The notes: generated from the sequence alone by a model not told the origin. 64,000 bases of DNA from Labrus mixtus (GCF_963584025.1 NC_083616.1:5101858-5165857); one strand, 5' to 3'. Counted from the stretch's first letter, positions 11,611 through 24,765 are shown. Numbers and translations: made by a program.

Positions 11611-12020
11611 TCTGGAGCATTAATTAGGCAGCCTACAAGTCTGCCACACCATGGTCTACCTCCATCACATGCTGGAAAACAGGCAGTGAGGACCAAAAAG
11701 CACAATTCAACACACAGGCTGCAGATTTTGGGGGGAAACTGGGAGGTGCAGCCGGACCCCCGACAACAGAGACATGAAGAAAAGAAGAGATTCCAGTCGC
11801 TTTTTTCGCCTGAACGTCAGCTGCTTCTCGCCTTCAACCGGCTCGTCCACCGCTTTTATCCCCCATTCCTCCTGTCTCCCTCTCCTCTCCAGGCAGATTG
11901 TTATTGACACCACACTGTCATCCAGAGGCCGCGGCGGGTACTGCAGCATCTCGTCCACAGTCCCAGCCCTCCCCCCAACCTCCACCAACTCTATAAATAG
12001 GCTCTAATTAACCACAGCAG
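11611..12020. promoter_or_regulatory. Candidate conserved non-coding element
   Basis: Contains GGAGCATTAATTAGGCAGCC, GATTGTTATTGACACC, CTATAAATAGGCTC and CTCTAATTAACCACAGC within GC-rich, repeat-free sequence. TAATTA-type words and a TATAAATA word are present, but no transcript structure can be inferred. Confidence 0.25.
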
Positions 12021-12946
12021 TGTACCTATGGAGATGTTGTTTGGAGTGAGAGAGTTTGTTCTCTTGTATCTATAGAAGTGGCTTCTCTATGGGATGAGCA
12101 AGGTCTCTTTGCATTTGTTTATAACACACACACACACACATACATGCACGCGCGTTTAGCCAGTGTGTGAAACGACACGCAGGTGAAGTTACAAAAGTGA
12201 AGACTTGGATGACCCGCGGTCAGGCTGAGGAATTTATAGAAGCATTAACACCTGAAGTATGATTAAGTTTTGATTCTGATCACAACTATTGTTTGCAGCT
12301 CAGCAGAGAAAGTAGCTGCTCACATGCAAAACAATTTCATTATCAGAAAATGTTTGTTCGTAAGAGGATTTTCTAGCCATGAAAAAAAATAAAATGTTAT
12401 ATTTAGGGTTAAAATTAAGGTCAGAAAATGAATTCCACCCAAGAATATAAATATTTCTCAAACCAGGACTTTAATTTAAACTGAAAATATTCCAAGTAGG
12501 GATCAATAAAGTGTATCTTGTCTTATAATTTTAATAATAATTTAAGGTGCTTTAAGTCAACTCCTCGGTCCTTAGTCACCAGGACTGAAAAAGGGCCATA
12601 CTTAAAAATGTGCATGACTGCTAACACTTTTTAAAAAACAGACTCTACTTTCTGTCCCGATTTCGTTTTCCTCAGCTGCTCCCAACTTTAATTACACCGA
12701 CTGTGCTGAAATTTACATACTCATATTAGTGTTAAGGAAAATGTTTGTGATTTGGAAATCTTAATAATAATCTGACTTCAGCTCATCAAATAGAATAAGA
12801 TACAAATTGAGCAATGGATTTTTGTAAGAAATGTTTGTAATATTTTCAGGATCATTTTGTGAAAATGCATCTGAAAGGACACAATTTTTTATAATCTGCA
12901 TTACAACAGTGACACCAATTGATTTGAGCGGACTTTAACAGAGCAC

Positions 12947-12987
<41 letters not shown>

Positions 12988-14270
12988 GGGGGGGGGGGGG
13001 GGGTAAGCACAAAACGAGTAAAAGTTCAACTTTCTATAGTGTTTACTTTACCAATAGATGAGTGTATACAGTCCAGTTAATATTTCCCATGTGATGGTTT
13101 TCACCTTCTTCTGCCTGATTCATTGTTGAGAACTTTGTGTGCATAACACATCATGCAGGGGCACTCAGTTAGCTCGAGTGTGTCAGTGTTGGTGCTTTCA
13201 CAAATCCTCAAAACTCCTGAAAAATCTTCTGGGTGAAGTTGGGGTGAGCCGTTGTGACAATTCAGCAGGAAATAGAAAAGATTTACCCTGAGCTATTGTG
13301 GTAGGGCTGATAGAGACCATAAGACTGTATATTGGGTGATCACCATGCACGGTATGAAACCGCTTCACTATATTTGGTTATGTTCTTTTCTCTTTTGTTG
13401 ATATTGTGAATGATTTGAACCAAAAGCAGAACAGATTTTAAATCTCCTTGCCTCCTGAGACCCCCTCCCCCCTCTCGTTTCCAAAAGGGAGACGCTCCAA
13501 CACGGAGGGATATGTGTGAACAACAGACACATGAAGATTTCAGGTGGAGCCTGCGTGACATTTTCTAGAAAGAGTACATAGAGTGTGTGAACACGGCTTC
13601 AGATGAGTAACAATGATGCTGAAATCAGGTATGTGGTAAAGTATAATTAAACTGTTCATTTTTTGAGGTTGACTGGATACATTTGATTAATTTGCATATT
13701 TCTTTGCTTAATAAACCATTTTTACCATTCCGACATTGATTTATTGTAAGTATATTTTTTCTATCCTTTTAACACAGTTGCAAAATAGTTATTCTTAGCA
13801 TATATTCATTGGCAGAACATTTCATGAATGTTGGTCCTTTCCCCCTCTGACTCCCTCTTCAGGATTCTGTCTCTGCATGTTCATCTCCCAGTTGTATCAT
13901 TAAAGGCATGCAGTCATTAAACGTATATAAGGAGATCATACAAAATGTCACAGACTTTGGTTTGGAAAATGCTGTTTTGTTGTAATGGTACAACACTCTC
14001 CTATCCTTAATTAAATGACTTTTTTCTTTTGTTTCTTGCTAGGACTGGATCTGACGGGGCCTTCTTGATGAAATCGTTGAGAAGTGAACAGAGTGTGGTT
14101 GTGGCTGACAGTGTGGACGCTGCATGGTTAACATTCTCCCTCTCAGTGGGATGTGGGGCCGGCTGCAGAGCGCTGTGGCAGCTGTCTGAGCGCGTGTTTT
14201 GCCCATATGGGGCAGAAATGCTCATGGTGCACTGATTTCCGATAGGTCTTCACCTCCTCTGCAGCTCGTG
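12021..14270. other. Intergenic with TG / poly-G tract
   Basis: AT-rich sequence with a TG microsatellite at about 12949-12984 running into 17 consecutive G at 12987-13003, and a small CA run at 12125-12141. A 68-codon frame at 14029-14235 has an AG-like start but no matching donor, no family similarity, and an equally open complement. I do not call it a gene. Confidence 0.5.
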
Positions 14271-16000
14271 GCCTGCGGCTCCTTCCTCCTTCTCCTCCTC
14301 CTCCTCTGCGCTCAATCAATTGACTGACGCTGCTGACCAGCTCCCACAGCGCGCTGCCGGGGGAGGGAAGTTATTGGAGACGTGTGTGTGTGTGGGTGTG
14401 TGTGCCTGAATCAAATACATCTCCAGTGGGGCTGTACGTGCTGTAATGTTTATAACCTGAGAAAGATCTGCTGAAAAGTGAAGCTGCAGACACACGGCAC
14501 ACTTCTGTAGTTTTGCTGTTTGTGTGTGATCATGGGAATTTCTGTGTTTGTGTTTTGATTGGGTTTTTTTTTTGTGCAACTTTTTACAACAAGCTCTTTC
14601 AGGTACAGACAAGGTTGATATCTCAGTGATTATGAAAACTTCTGACAACTTTTTCCAAAAGAAGGATATCAATTTCTAAAATCCCTATACATATGGCTCA
14701 ACTGCAGAAGATTTAGACATCATCTATAACATTAAAGACAGGGTTGGTAATCTTCTCCAGACACTTTTTAAAATTTGTGTCGAAATTGTCTTTAGGTCCT
14801 GACAGAAATTATTAACACATGTTCTCTGAAAAAGGAACAAAGTAAATCCATCATCTGTAGCAGTTGTTAGCATGTACAAACTTTGATCAATGTCTGCCAT
14901 GAGGTACCAATCTGATGAACCAATCACGCCTCCCTGTTTCCCTACTCATTCTCTACATACACTAGCCCACACTCAAAGCGCGTCACCGATGACGGAGATT
15001 ATACTGTGAGTTTTAGTGATGGGAATTCCGGTTCTTTTTAGTGAGCCAGATCATTTGGCTCAGCTCACCAAGCGGCTCTTCATTTTACCACTTATACCAT
15101 TTATAAATCAACAACATTTAGAGCTGTTTTGACTCATGATTTGTATGTGTACACATATATCACTTAAATGAGTTAATATATCATTTGTACTGAAGTTTAC
15201 AAAAGTAAAAATTGCATTTTCTAATATCAATAAATTGCTGTTGCCAATTGTTTTCATTGCATTTAAAGTGAGGGAATGCTACTTTTCCAAATTATGCTAG
15301 TTTTCGAAAATTCAATAAAACCATGCCGGAAAGAAATAAAAGTGTGTTATGAAAGATGTGAGCAACAGAAGTATGAGGGTTACCCAAGGTTTTGAGATGA
15401 ATGAAGTTACATTTTTACCCACACAGAGTTGATTTTAAGTCAATGGGAAACTCCAGGTAACATGGTAAATACAGCTGCTTGACAGGAAGCAAGTTGGCTT
15501 AAAGCAACAACAAAAAAAAGATTGTGCAGAATGTTCATTAAGAAAAACAAACATGAGTTACAAATATTGTAAAGTGATATGTTCAAATCCAACATATTGT
15601 ATTTAAAGTCAAACCAACTAATAGACATCTGAATCAACAATACATGATTTACAAATATTATTCAGTTCAATTGGAACAACAAACATAAACCCATAACATA
15701 TGCTCCACTATGACCTCTCAAAGTCCCTCCTGAAGGACTTTACAAACATTTAAAAATGATGTAATGAGTTAAGGGAGATCATTTCTGAGTCTCACAGTCT
15801 GCGTCAATACACACAGGGTTTGTATTCATATTTTGCTACCCTAACCAACCACAAAGTGAAAATACGTAACTTGATCATGATGTAAAGTATGACCAGCTGC
15901 ATAAACCTTCATGAACATAAATCAGTGAAGCTGAATACGTTTTAACACTTTCTAGTTATCAATATTAACCATTGAATTGTAGCTTAGTAAACAGCCTTTT
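14271..16000. other. Intergenic with diverged repeat fragments
   Basis: Around 14730-15000 the sequence reads like a common teleost dispersed repeat (AAAGACAGGGTTGGTAATC start). Around 15017-15085 a GTGATGGGAATTCCGG word followed by GAGCC-rich inverted words resembles a hAT terminus. Neither can be bounded. The rest is AT-rich without gene features. Confidence 0.35.
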
Positions 16001-16249
16001 TTTAATGGAGCTCAGTGTAAATTCAAGCACACATTCTCTCACACACTTATTCAACTTCTTCATTCAACTTCAACCCTCTCTACCACTTCCTCTGTCTCCC
16101 TGCTCTGGTGATCAGCTGATTTGGGGCGCTTACTGTTTAAGTAATAATCCAACCAGATTCTGTCACAACCTCTCTCAACCAATCATCCTGCCGAGGTTTT
16201 TAAAATCATTTTAAAATCTGTTCTCTCTCTTCCACAGTCAGTTTGTCAT

Positions 16250-16600
16250 TTCAGTGTGATCGCTGTGACCCTCCTCTTCCCAGGTCACCTCCATACAGCT
16301 CAGCAGAGTTCAGATCCAGCCTCAGAAACCCACTCCTCATCACATCCTGCATTCTTCTATCACCACCACCACCAGGGTCTAGACTCCATAGGGGGGTATC
16401 ACCACCACCACCAGGGTCTACACTCCATAGGGGGGTACCACCACCACCACCAGGGTCTAGACTCCATAGGGGGGTATCACCATATCCTGCTGACGGCCTC
16501 ATTACCCCTCCAAGTACATGAAGTCACCATGATGGAGTCTAATCCCCAAAGACTTTGCACATTTATTTCCTAAATTGTTTAAATAAATGATTGTTCATTC
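16250..16600 (+). mobile_element. LINE-like 3' segment with three 38-39 bp tandem units
   Basis: A unit of about 38-39 bases carrying CACCACCACCACCAGGGTCT then GACTCCATAGGGGGGT is repeated three times at about 16361-16480. The segment ends with an AAATAAATGATTGTTCATTC tail. A related single-unit copy lies at about 37270-37510 (CACCCCCACCAGGGTCTGGACTCCAT) with a similar TAATAAATCATC tail, so this is a dispersed retroelement 3' region with a variable repeat. The His-rich frames are repeat products. Confidence 0.55.
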
Positions 16601-16619
16601 TTAATTAAGTCTCCCCTGA

Positions 16620-17142
16620 TTTAAATGCTTTGTCCATCGCCAGTGTTTTTCTATACAAATCAATGATGCATTTCTTCATTTTCAGCACTTAGCATCCTAA
16701 GCGCACAAACTCCCTCGACATGAGCTATTTTACTTTTGGCACACCACTATGCTCGTGGAAGTCCTAACTGACCAATCAAAATCAAGAAGGGGCGGGACTT
16801 CCAATATAAAATTTAGTCAACAACAATAGGCGAGGAGAAACTTATCATACTCGACTTTTTGAGGTTTCAATCTCCAGGTCTGAAGCTGCTGCTAATATCA
16901 GGATACACTGTTTTTATTTTGTATGTTTTATCTTGTTGAAATTTCTTTGAATAAACGCAAACATTAAGCGTCCAGAGGAATCTAAAACAGACCTTACGGT
17001 CACTACAGAGGGAAGCGGAGGGTTACTTAAGAAAACTTTTGAAACCAACAGTAAGCATCGGTGAGAAGTGCTCTGAAATTCAGGTCTTGGGCACTTCCTG
17101 TGCAAAAAAAAAAAAAAAAGCTGTTAATTGACACTGGCCTGA
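16620..17142 (+). repeat. Dispersed repeat, copy 2, uninterrupted
   Basis: Intact counterpart of the split repeat at 7190-8285. It passes straight through the site where copy 1 carries the hAT-like insertion (about 16850-16872). An A run at 17103-17119 lies near its right end. The class of the element is not recognised. Confidence 0.7.
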
Positions 17143-17237
17143 ATTCAGCAAAACCATGTCAATCATGATGTGCCTTATAGGTTAGTAGTAACACTGTGAG
17201 CTAACATGCTAATAATAAACTGCCCTTTTGGGAAAAT

Positions 17238-17660
17238 CTTAAAGGAAGAATGTGCAAATTGTTTTGATCCAGTAGATGTCACCCTTAAGCACCAGCATGA
17301 AACCAAAACAAACTGCTGTTTGGTGACACCTCCGCTATTTTGAAGCTTCCACTCTCCTCCAGCTACACACCGCCAACCCCTCTCCACTCGCGTTCAAACG
17401 AAGGAGTTATCAAGTAGAACGCACCATAATTAAGCAGCATTTAGCGCAAGCAGCAGACAAAAATTGTGATTGGCTCGATCTGCAATCACCTGTGGGCTGC
17501 ATTGTTGTGTTAGCATGCTAATAAGTTGATGCTATACAAATAAAAACTGATTGATTGATTGCTTGTAGCTTCAAATTGCAAATTAATTAACATAGAATGA
17601 CCGTGATCTAAACACACTTACGTGACATCCAAATAAGCAGTGTTCTTCTGTTCTCTCGTC
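17238..17660 (+). repeat. Dispersed repeat family B, copy 1
   Basis: Shares order and words with about 25447-25900: AAAGGAAGAATGTGCAA, AGTAGATGTCACCCTTAAGC, GCATGAAACCAAAACAA, GTTGTGTTAGCATGCTAAT, GACCGTGATCTAAACAC and AAATAAGCAGTG. In this copy a LINE-tail-like stretch with GCTATACAAATAAAAAC and TGATTGATTGATTG sits at about 17531-17565. Confidence 0.6.
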
Positions 17661-17854
17661 CTATATGTGAATACAAAACATGATTCATCTACAGGGTTAC
17701 AAGTTGTTTAGCATTGATGGGAAAAAAAACACAGATTTTCTGATTTTGGGGATGAATACAAAGACTTGCAGATCAAATGTCTCAGCAGTAGTTTAAAGAT
17801 CAGATTTCATTTTCCCACAATCACAGCTGTGACTCCAAAAGTTTCCCAGGACGA

Positions 17855-17856
<2 letters not shown>

Positions 17857-17901
<45 letters not shown>

Positions 17902-18172
17902 TGCTGTGTTCAACTGTTTATCTGTTGTGAGCCGTCACCTCTGAGACAGGGGAGGTGTAGATACCAGGTGTGTGATCGAGAGGACCCTCCTCGGGGAACG
18001 TAAGGTGCCTGCTGTCATGGCCACCAGCACAGGTGTGTGTGTGAGTGTGTGAGTGTGTGGCCACCACCCCAGGGAGCTGGTCAGCTGTTGTTTCATGCAG
18101 GAGATTACACAGCTTAATCAGGCAGTTGGATCAGGTGCAGCTGATGCTGGAGAGTCTCAACCTGCACACACA

Positions 18173-18231
<59 letters not shown>

Positions 18232-18241
18232 ACACACACAC
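17857..18241. repeat. Two (CA)n microsatellites
   Basis: CA runs at 17857-17898 and 18164-18241, the second with one AAACA and one ATACA interruption. The 260-base spacer is ordinary sequence with a short TG run near 18031-18058. Confidence 0.95.
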
Positions 18242-18539
18242 TCAAGCCAAAGCCTCTTATACACAGCCCTCCCATTACACCCAATTAGCCCTGTTACCGT
18301 GCCCTCCATGCCAAGGGACCGCAGACACACCCGCCATATACAGGTAAGCACAGCCCCACTCATGTGCAGGCCCATACATGTCGGATAATAGTCCCTACAC
18401 TCACACACACAAACACACACAATGAAACACACACTGCAGAGTGTATAATAAATATCGACATGAAAATAAGATAAATATGTATTCAAAACAGATGAAAGTG
18501 ATCAGTTTAATAGAAATATTATAGAGTAGAACATATACT

Positions 18540-18787
18540 TTATTAATCCAGCATGGTGAAATTCAGTTTTACACTCTGTTCTTGAACATGCTACACACAC
18601 ATTAATGGAGAGATGTCAGAGTGAGTGAGGGGGCTGCCCACAGCGAGCGCTCCTGAGCTGGTGGGGAGGTTTGGTGCCTTGCTCAAGGGCACCTCGGCCG
18701 TGCTCAGGAAGTGAACTGGCACCTCTTCTGATACCAGACCAGGGACCGGGACTTGGGCCGGCGACCCTCCGTTTCCCAACCCAAGTC
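18540..18787 (-). mobile_element. tRNA-derived SINE, 5'-truncated, inverted
   Basis: Reverse complement of the SINE at 33647-33990. Shared words include CCGTTTCCCAACCCAAGTC (head), TTGCTCAAGGGCACCTCGGC (body) and the tail ATTAATAAAGTATATG in the minus sense. The copy stops at the head before the A-box, so it is 5' truncated. Confidence 0.75.
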
Positions 18788-19019
18788 ACTGCAGACTGAT
18801 ATCACTGATTGTGTCCCTCTGTTCTCATCATATAAAACATGTGCGTAGCCTTAGTGACATCATCCATTGGTTTCTGACGAGGCTTTATGAAGCCTAAAGT
18901 GGTGTTAAAATGCTGTATCAAATAGTTATTATCTGTGTCTGTATGGGGATGGGAGACCGGAAGTGGGTGTGGTTTATACAGGAAGTGTATAAACCCCTTC
19001 TGTGTCAGTGTGTTAGAAG

Positions 19020-19260
19020 CCCAGGAGGTCTTGTCCCAGCAGCAGAGGCCGGGCTCTCGAGTAGACAGAGCTCTCCCAACCTTCAGCGTGGTGATCAGGC
19101 ACTACTACCACCTGACGCCCAGCCACCACCATCGGACTTCGTTGTCCCCACAACCACCGTTATTCATGCACAGCCTGCTCTGACTTCCACCTCAGTGGCA
19201 AGGAAGTGTGGACAACAGGATCTTCCTCAGGGTCCTGCATCTTATCCCATTTTTCTTATA
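19020..19260 (+). mobile_element. LINE 3'-end fragment, family C
   Basis: Matches about 54585-54800: AACCTTCAGC, CACCACCATCGGACT, CTTCCACCTCAGTGGCAAGG and AAGTGTGGACAACAGGA followed by TCCTGCATCTTATCCCAT. It lacks the TGATTGATTGATTG tail seen in the 54866 copy, so the 3' end is missing. It contains no intact reading frame of the element. Confidence 0.65.
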
Positions 19261-21590
19261 GAGTACGGTCTTTCACCTGAGCCTCGAGCCCCTTGCTTGA
19301 TTTGTTCAAACTGCTGCAACTTTGCAGGTTATGGTAAAATGTTGCCCAAAGGAATTCATTACGTTTTTTTATCAAAAACATTGCAAATAATTAATGCAGC
19401 CTATTAATCCATAATTTTCACCTCAACTGACAAACATAGCAAAAATAATGATCCAGTATTGCTGAAAAAAGAAAATACCCTCATATTTTGGAAACCTTCA
19501 AAATGGCTCTTGAATGTTTTTGAAGTATTTTAAATTGTATCCTCATTCAAGCAAACATGAGCTACGGACATCAGTTGTCAGAGGAAATATACAACTCTCC
19601 AATTTTTTTGTGTGGAGAAGTGGCTTGGAGACACCAGAGTGTAATCTGTCCTCACATGCAGCTCGGCTTATTTTAGTCACAGTGTGAAGCCATCTGTGGT
19701 TTCTCACTTGGCAGGAAGCTCCACAAGACTTGCCCTTGGTGTGTAAGGTTGTGAGTTTGAGGGGTTGCAGGATAAATATGCTAATGCCCACTCACACATT
19801 GTGCTTAAATATATTTCAATATAAGAAAAGAACCTCATTGAACCTGTTGTATATGTTTGCCAATCAAAGTGCCATCCCTTACCTTTACCCTCTGCTCATT
19901 TAGCCTAATAATTAGCCTTAATGCACCTAAGTCTGGCCACACATTTTTAGTGCCATGCTTTGAGGCTTGTCACAACCGATTATCAGACCAAATAATCTTC
20001 AGGTGTGTGGTGCCAATACGATTTTACTGATCCTGATCGAACACCCGCAATAACCAATGAGAGCGAGCAGACATGGAAACATCATCAACCAGATGTTGCG
20101 TACTTTCACAGCTCACAGACACGGCAACATAAACACAACTGTACCCCGAGCCAGTTTTTGGCTGCTAAACAAAACGCATTCCAGGACCGTCAGCTGAAGA
20201 CGTCGATTGTCCTCCATATTTGTTCTTCTGAAGTCACGTTTCATCCCGCAGTGTGAAATCGTTATTACAAACGACAGGTGTGTGGTCGAGCAGTCAGGCC
20301 AAATCGTCTAGTTTGTGCATTCAGAGGCTTTTAATGTTAAAAATCTGTGAAATTGTCCTCATGTCTGTGGTCTCCCACATTTTTAAATTGGCTAAGATAT
20401 GAAAATAAACTAGTGTGTAACCAGCCTAATCATAATAATTATGCAGCCCCTCAAGGAACTCCCTGACTTCACAGTCAATTTTTCAATGAAAGTTGTGATG
20501 TTTTGAGGCTTTTTTTAATTTATTTGTGAAACACATTACACATCCGCATTTACAAAAATTACTCTGTGTTGTCCATAGTCAAGATGAACGGGCGAAACCG
20601 ACCTGAGAAAGAGAATATGTTTACCGACGATGTATCCAAGTATAATTTACATGATGTTTTGATCACAGCAGCACATACAGCAACAGTACGGCAGCTTTCA
20701 GTAGCAGCTCCCTTGTGCAGCAGTCTTTGATGTAACATCCGATGTTTCCTCGGCAACGATAAACATTTCATGTCTGTCATGGCGGCTGCCGTGAAGAAAC
20801 GGGCCGATACAACTATAAAATTATGGATTTCTCTGGCTATGATAGCTGTTGGAAATATTTGAGTTAATGTAAGTACTCATATAAAATAGACTTAGTCAAT
20901 TTTTTTGACATTTGAATGTAAACTTTGTCATACAATTCTACATATTATACCTTTAATTGATCCTCAACTGCCTAAATCACTTAAGAGCTCTCTCTCTCTT
21001 AAAGTGACAGTAACCTACCTCACGGCTCTAACAGAAAGCTACATTAATGCTATAACTTACAGAACATCCTTCTTAAATCCACTTGAATTAAATCAAATTA
21101 CTTTTAACATATTTTATGACTGAACTTATACAAAGAAATCCCCAAATTAAAGATACACTTTCAAACATAATTACAGACTGCGCTTACTTATTTACTTTAA
21201 CATGTATAAATGTAACTTAGTTCCTACAGTATATCACTCCGAGAAAATGTCAAGAAACAAGTTAAACGTCAGAGAGGTTTCTGGGTGCAGATGCAGAAAA
21301 CTGAGTTGGAAAAGAGGAAAAGCTGTCCTGTCAGTCTTATAGCTCTGATCAACACAATAAACACAATCAAGGAAAAAAAAATAGTGTAAATGTAAAATAC
21401 TGTGGAAATCTGTGATGTTAATTCAACTATGGACCATCCAGCTCGCTGCACAAGCCATCCAGCTGCTCCTCAAACTTCAACCTATTCCTCCATATTCAAT
21501 AAACCGACACCTGGGACAGTTCCACTGAGCCTGAGATGAGCCTGAGATTCGGCGTGTCGCTGGTTGTGGAGACTCCTGCAGTGAGTCTTC
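19261..21590. other. Intergenic with one possible MITE
   Basis: At about 19934-20433 the ends CTGGCCACACA and TGTGTAACCAG form a short inverted pair that could bound a small transposon, but target duplications are not convincing. The rest is AT-rich without supported genes. Confidence 0.35.
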
Positions 21591-22211
21591 TGATGTGTCC
21601 TGGGGCCTGACAGAAAGACAGACACTGCCTTTGTGTGGCTGTCGCTGCTTCTGTCTCCATCTTTATTTTCCTTACTCTCCTTCTCTTTTTCTCTCTCTCT
21701 CTCTCTCTCTGATGCTGCTGTCTGTCTGGAGATTAATTAAACGGCTACCCAGCCAGCCTCCGCCACATCAGCCATCATCAGCCTCTCCTTGCCATCAGCT
21801 CGCTGCTACAGTGGCGCTAGAGAGAGTGCAAGTGTGGCCATGTGTGTGTAGCTATGAACACCATTAAAATGTATCACTTTAACTCTCTTTTGTGTGTGTG
21901 TGTGTGTGTGTGTTTTTGAGGTAGTTTTTTTCTTCTGTAAGTTGTGCAAAGCTGCACACAGTGACATTATTTCAGTGTGTTCATCGTTGCATGTTCTGTC
22001 TGTGTAATTGTGTGTACGTTTGTGCACATAGGACTGTGTATGTGAGCAGGAAATTAATTTAATTCTCCATCGTTGTGTGTCTGTGTGCAGAGCTGTACAG
22101 TGTGTGTGTTCAGCTGTGACTGCACAGAATGTGTGAGCCCAATTATATTTGGACTAATGCACTTGCTGTGTTTGGTGCTAATGTGTGTGTCCACAGTTTG
22201 CCTATATATTC

Positions 22212-22262
<51 letters not shown>

Positions 22263-22661
22263 TCCAGGTACTCTGGTGTGGGTTGTTTTTTCTTCCACAT
22301 TTGTGTGCGTGTTTTCTGCAAAAAAAAAGACCTCGCTCCAGCAGAGAGTTGTGCCAGAGCAGCCGTCAGCCGTGCAGGGAGGCTGCGGTGGGATGTCGGA
22401 TCTGAGTGTTTATTGTTTGCCATTATTGTTGTCATTACGGTTTGCACTGACATCAGTGCTCCAGCCGGTCTTTTCATTACGCCGCGGTTCTCCGGTTGTC
22501 AATTTACCAAACAGACTCCTCTCAAGAATTTCCCCCGCTGTCACGCCGCTGAAGGCTTCCTCTTTCCCCTTCCCTTCAGTTTCCTTCTTTCTTCTTTGTT
22601 CTTTTCAGTTCTTTGCTTTGCTTTAAGGAAGTGTGTGGACAAAATGTGTGTATGTGTGTAT

Positions 22662-22692
<31 letters not shown>

Positions 22693-22870
22693 GGGGGGGG
22701 GGTCAGTGAAGCTGGCAGCTCAGACCGGCTCTGCTCGGCTTTTCGGGCCTTAATTGAGACATACTGTCAGAGTGACAAACGTATTTGCATGCGGTGTGTT
22801 TTTCAGGGTGTGCTTTTTTTTTTTTTTTTTACAGCTGCTCACCACTCTGTTAATCAGCTCTCCGTCACTC
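21591..22870. repeat. Simple-repeat-rich zone with 27-base poly-G
   Basis: CT run at 21689-21709, GT runs at 21893-21913 and 22214-22258, and a TG run at 22660-22675 continuing into 27 consecutive G at 22676-22702, then a T run at 22814-22830. Between the repeats (22380-22560 and 22705-22860) are GC-rich, motif-bearing stretches with no supported exon. All long frames here are repeat-driven. Confidence 0.85.
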
Positions 22871-24760
22871 ACACATAGAAATGTGCAAACACACACACAC
22901 ACACAGTATATGTTCTTTATACTGTAAGCACACACATCCTGTACATAGAGATGTATAAGGAGCTGCTGAGATGTTTAGTTGCTCCTCACGCTGACAGTAA
23001 GTAGAAGAGGAAGGAGTTAAAGATAGAGAGCCTACAGACTTAAACATTAGGCTCACATGTTAAACTGAAATTTTCCTTTCTTCAACAAGACCAAAGACTT
23101 GTTTATAACACAGAGAAGCACATTGTTATGCTGCTTCATTACTGACAAACTGAGAGCAAATATGTGCGTGGACCAAAGTTAGATAGATGGACGAAACCTG
23201 AGTGACATCACCGATCTGTTAATGCAGTGGTTCTTGGGAAGCCTGTCGGTGGCGCTTGCCATGCCCAAAATGCTGACTCATCGTAACTTTCAGTCAGCTT
23301 AATGACAGGCTAAGAGCTGGAGGTTAGGCAGGTTTCAAGCCTCTCAAAGCTTATTTTGTATTTTCTTTATTAATCTGTACAAACCTTTAAAGTCAGCTGA
23401 GGAAGTACAGCATGTATAAGTATACCGTCTTCACCAGTAAAGAATATAAGAAGGCTTACAATTCCTTATTTGGTCGAAACACAAAGTTGAGACGTTGGAT
23501 TTGATATTAGAAGTTTTTTGAAAGATACCAAATTTGAGCAAAGGATGGTATAAGGTTTTTATCAGGGCAATTTTCAGTAAAGCTTTATGTGCATGTGAAG
23601 GTTAAATACAAGACAGTGGCTTTTCAGCACACTCAGTGCTTTCACACAAATCTCCTGAAAAACTCATTACATTTTTAGGGTGAGCTGCATGTGTGAGTGC
23701 AAACAGCCTCATTTGTCATGCAGAGTTTCTCCTGCCAAAGCTTTAGAATCTTCCACAGAAAGTCTGAGTGAGAACTATAGACTGTAAATATTAATGGACG
23801 AAGTCTGAGTGACGTCACCGGTCTGTTGCGGGCAGGGGGCTCTGGAGGCTCATCGGCAGCAGCCGCCCTGCTGGAAATGCTTTCTCCCCCCCTAACTTTC
23901 AGTCAACCTAACGACAGGCTCAGAGCTGGAGCTGAGGCGGGATTTAAGCCTCCTGATGAACTGTCACTGTTTCCTACACATAGACGATACCAAAAAAGGT
24001 TTTAATGATCACAATGTTTCATCCAGAGGTCTTCTTCAGGTTATCATTTTTAACAGTTGAGTTGCATATCTGTACATCCAGATCCGGAGGATTTCAGGGG
24101 CAGTCCTCTTGAATGTTATATGAAGAAGTCACAGAGATTGTGCCTCAATCATTGTGCCTTTATCTTTTCTGAAGAATATTATTCAGCAGTAAATACAAAT
24201 GTTCTCTTTCTTGAATAGTTTTTTGTAGTGAGGTGAGAGGTGTAAATGGACATTTTGAGTGCCATTTAAAAAAAGAAATAGAGTATTTATACAATATATA
24301 ATCCTGCAAATGCTGAACATGATGGCTGTATGAGTCACTTCAAAGCAGCAGAGTCAGAGAACTGAACTGTGGAGCCTCTATTCACAACCTCCTCCTATGT
24401 GTGACCTTATCACTCTGCCCATTGACTAAAGCCTCTATGGTAACAAATGCATTTTGCCTCGAATGTAAAAGCACATTATCTATGGGTCAAACAGCTTTAT
24501 TCCTTCCAAGGATAGTCTACATTCAGTCAGGTCCGAACTAACAGTGGGAGAATGTATCGTAATGAATTCCAAAGCTGAGCACTGAAAGGTATTTTGTTCT
24601 TGGTGCTCTTAAGGAATATGGATTATGAATGAGGGCAGGATCAGGCCTGCTGTGGTTTCAATATGTATGAATCTTTTCATATGCAGCGAGCCCACTCCTT
24701 TATCTGCCACAGCAAGTGAGGTTCAGGCAGCACCACCAGTGTCAGCAGACACTGGTCAAT
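22871..24760. repeat. Two direct copies of a diverged dispersed repeat
   Basis: Segments at about 23185-23340 and 23790-23945 share ATGGACGAA..CTGAGTGAC.TCACC, AACTTTCAGTCA..CTTAATGACAGGCT-type words and GAGCTGGAG. They are in the same orientation about 600 bases apart. A shorter relative sits at 18841-18890 (CGTAGCCTTAGTGACATC). No gene is seen in the remainder. Confidence 0.5.
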
Positions 24761-24765
24761 CAATC

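Noticed and set aside
11148..11907. 185- and 213-codon frames on both strands
   Set aside because: They read through CA/CT repeats and are composed of Cys-Val, Ser-Leu and His-Thr repeats; typical microsatellite artefacts.
14029..14235. 68-codon frame following a TTCTTGCTAG acceptor-like site
   Set aside because: No donor at the end, the complement is equally open, and the sequence has no recognisable protein content.
19934..20433. Firm MITE call from CTGGCCACACA / TGTGTAACCAG ends
   Set aside because: The inverted match is short and the flanking duplication is unconvincing; kept only as a possibility within the intergenic entry.
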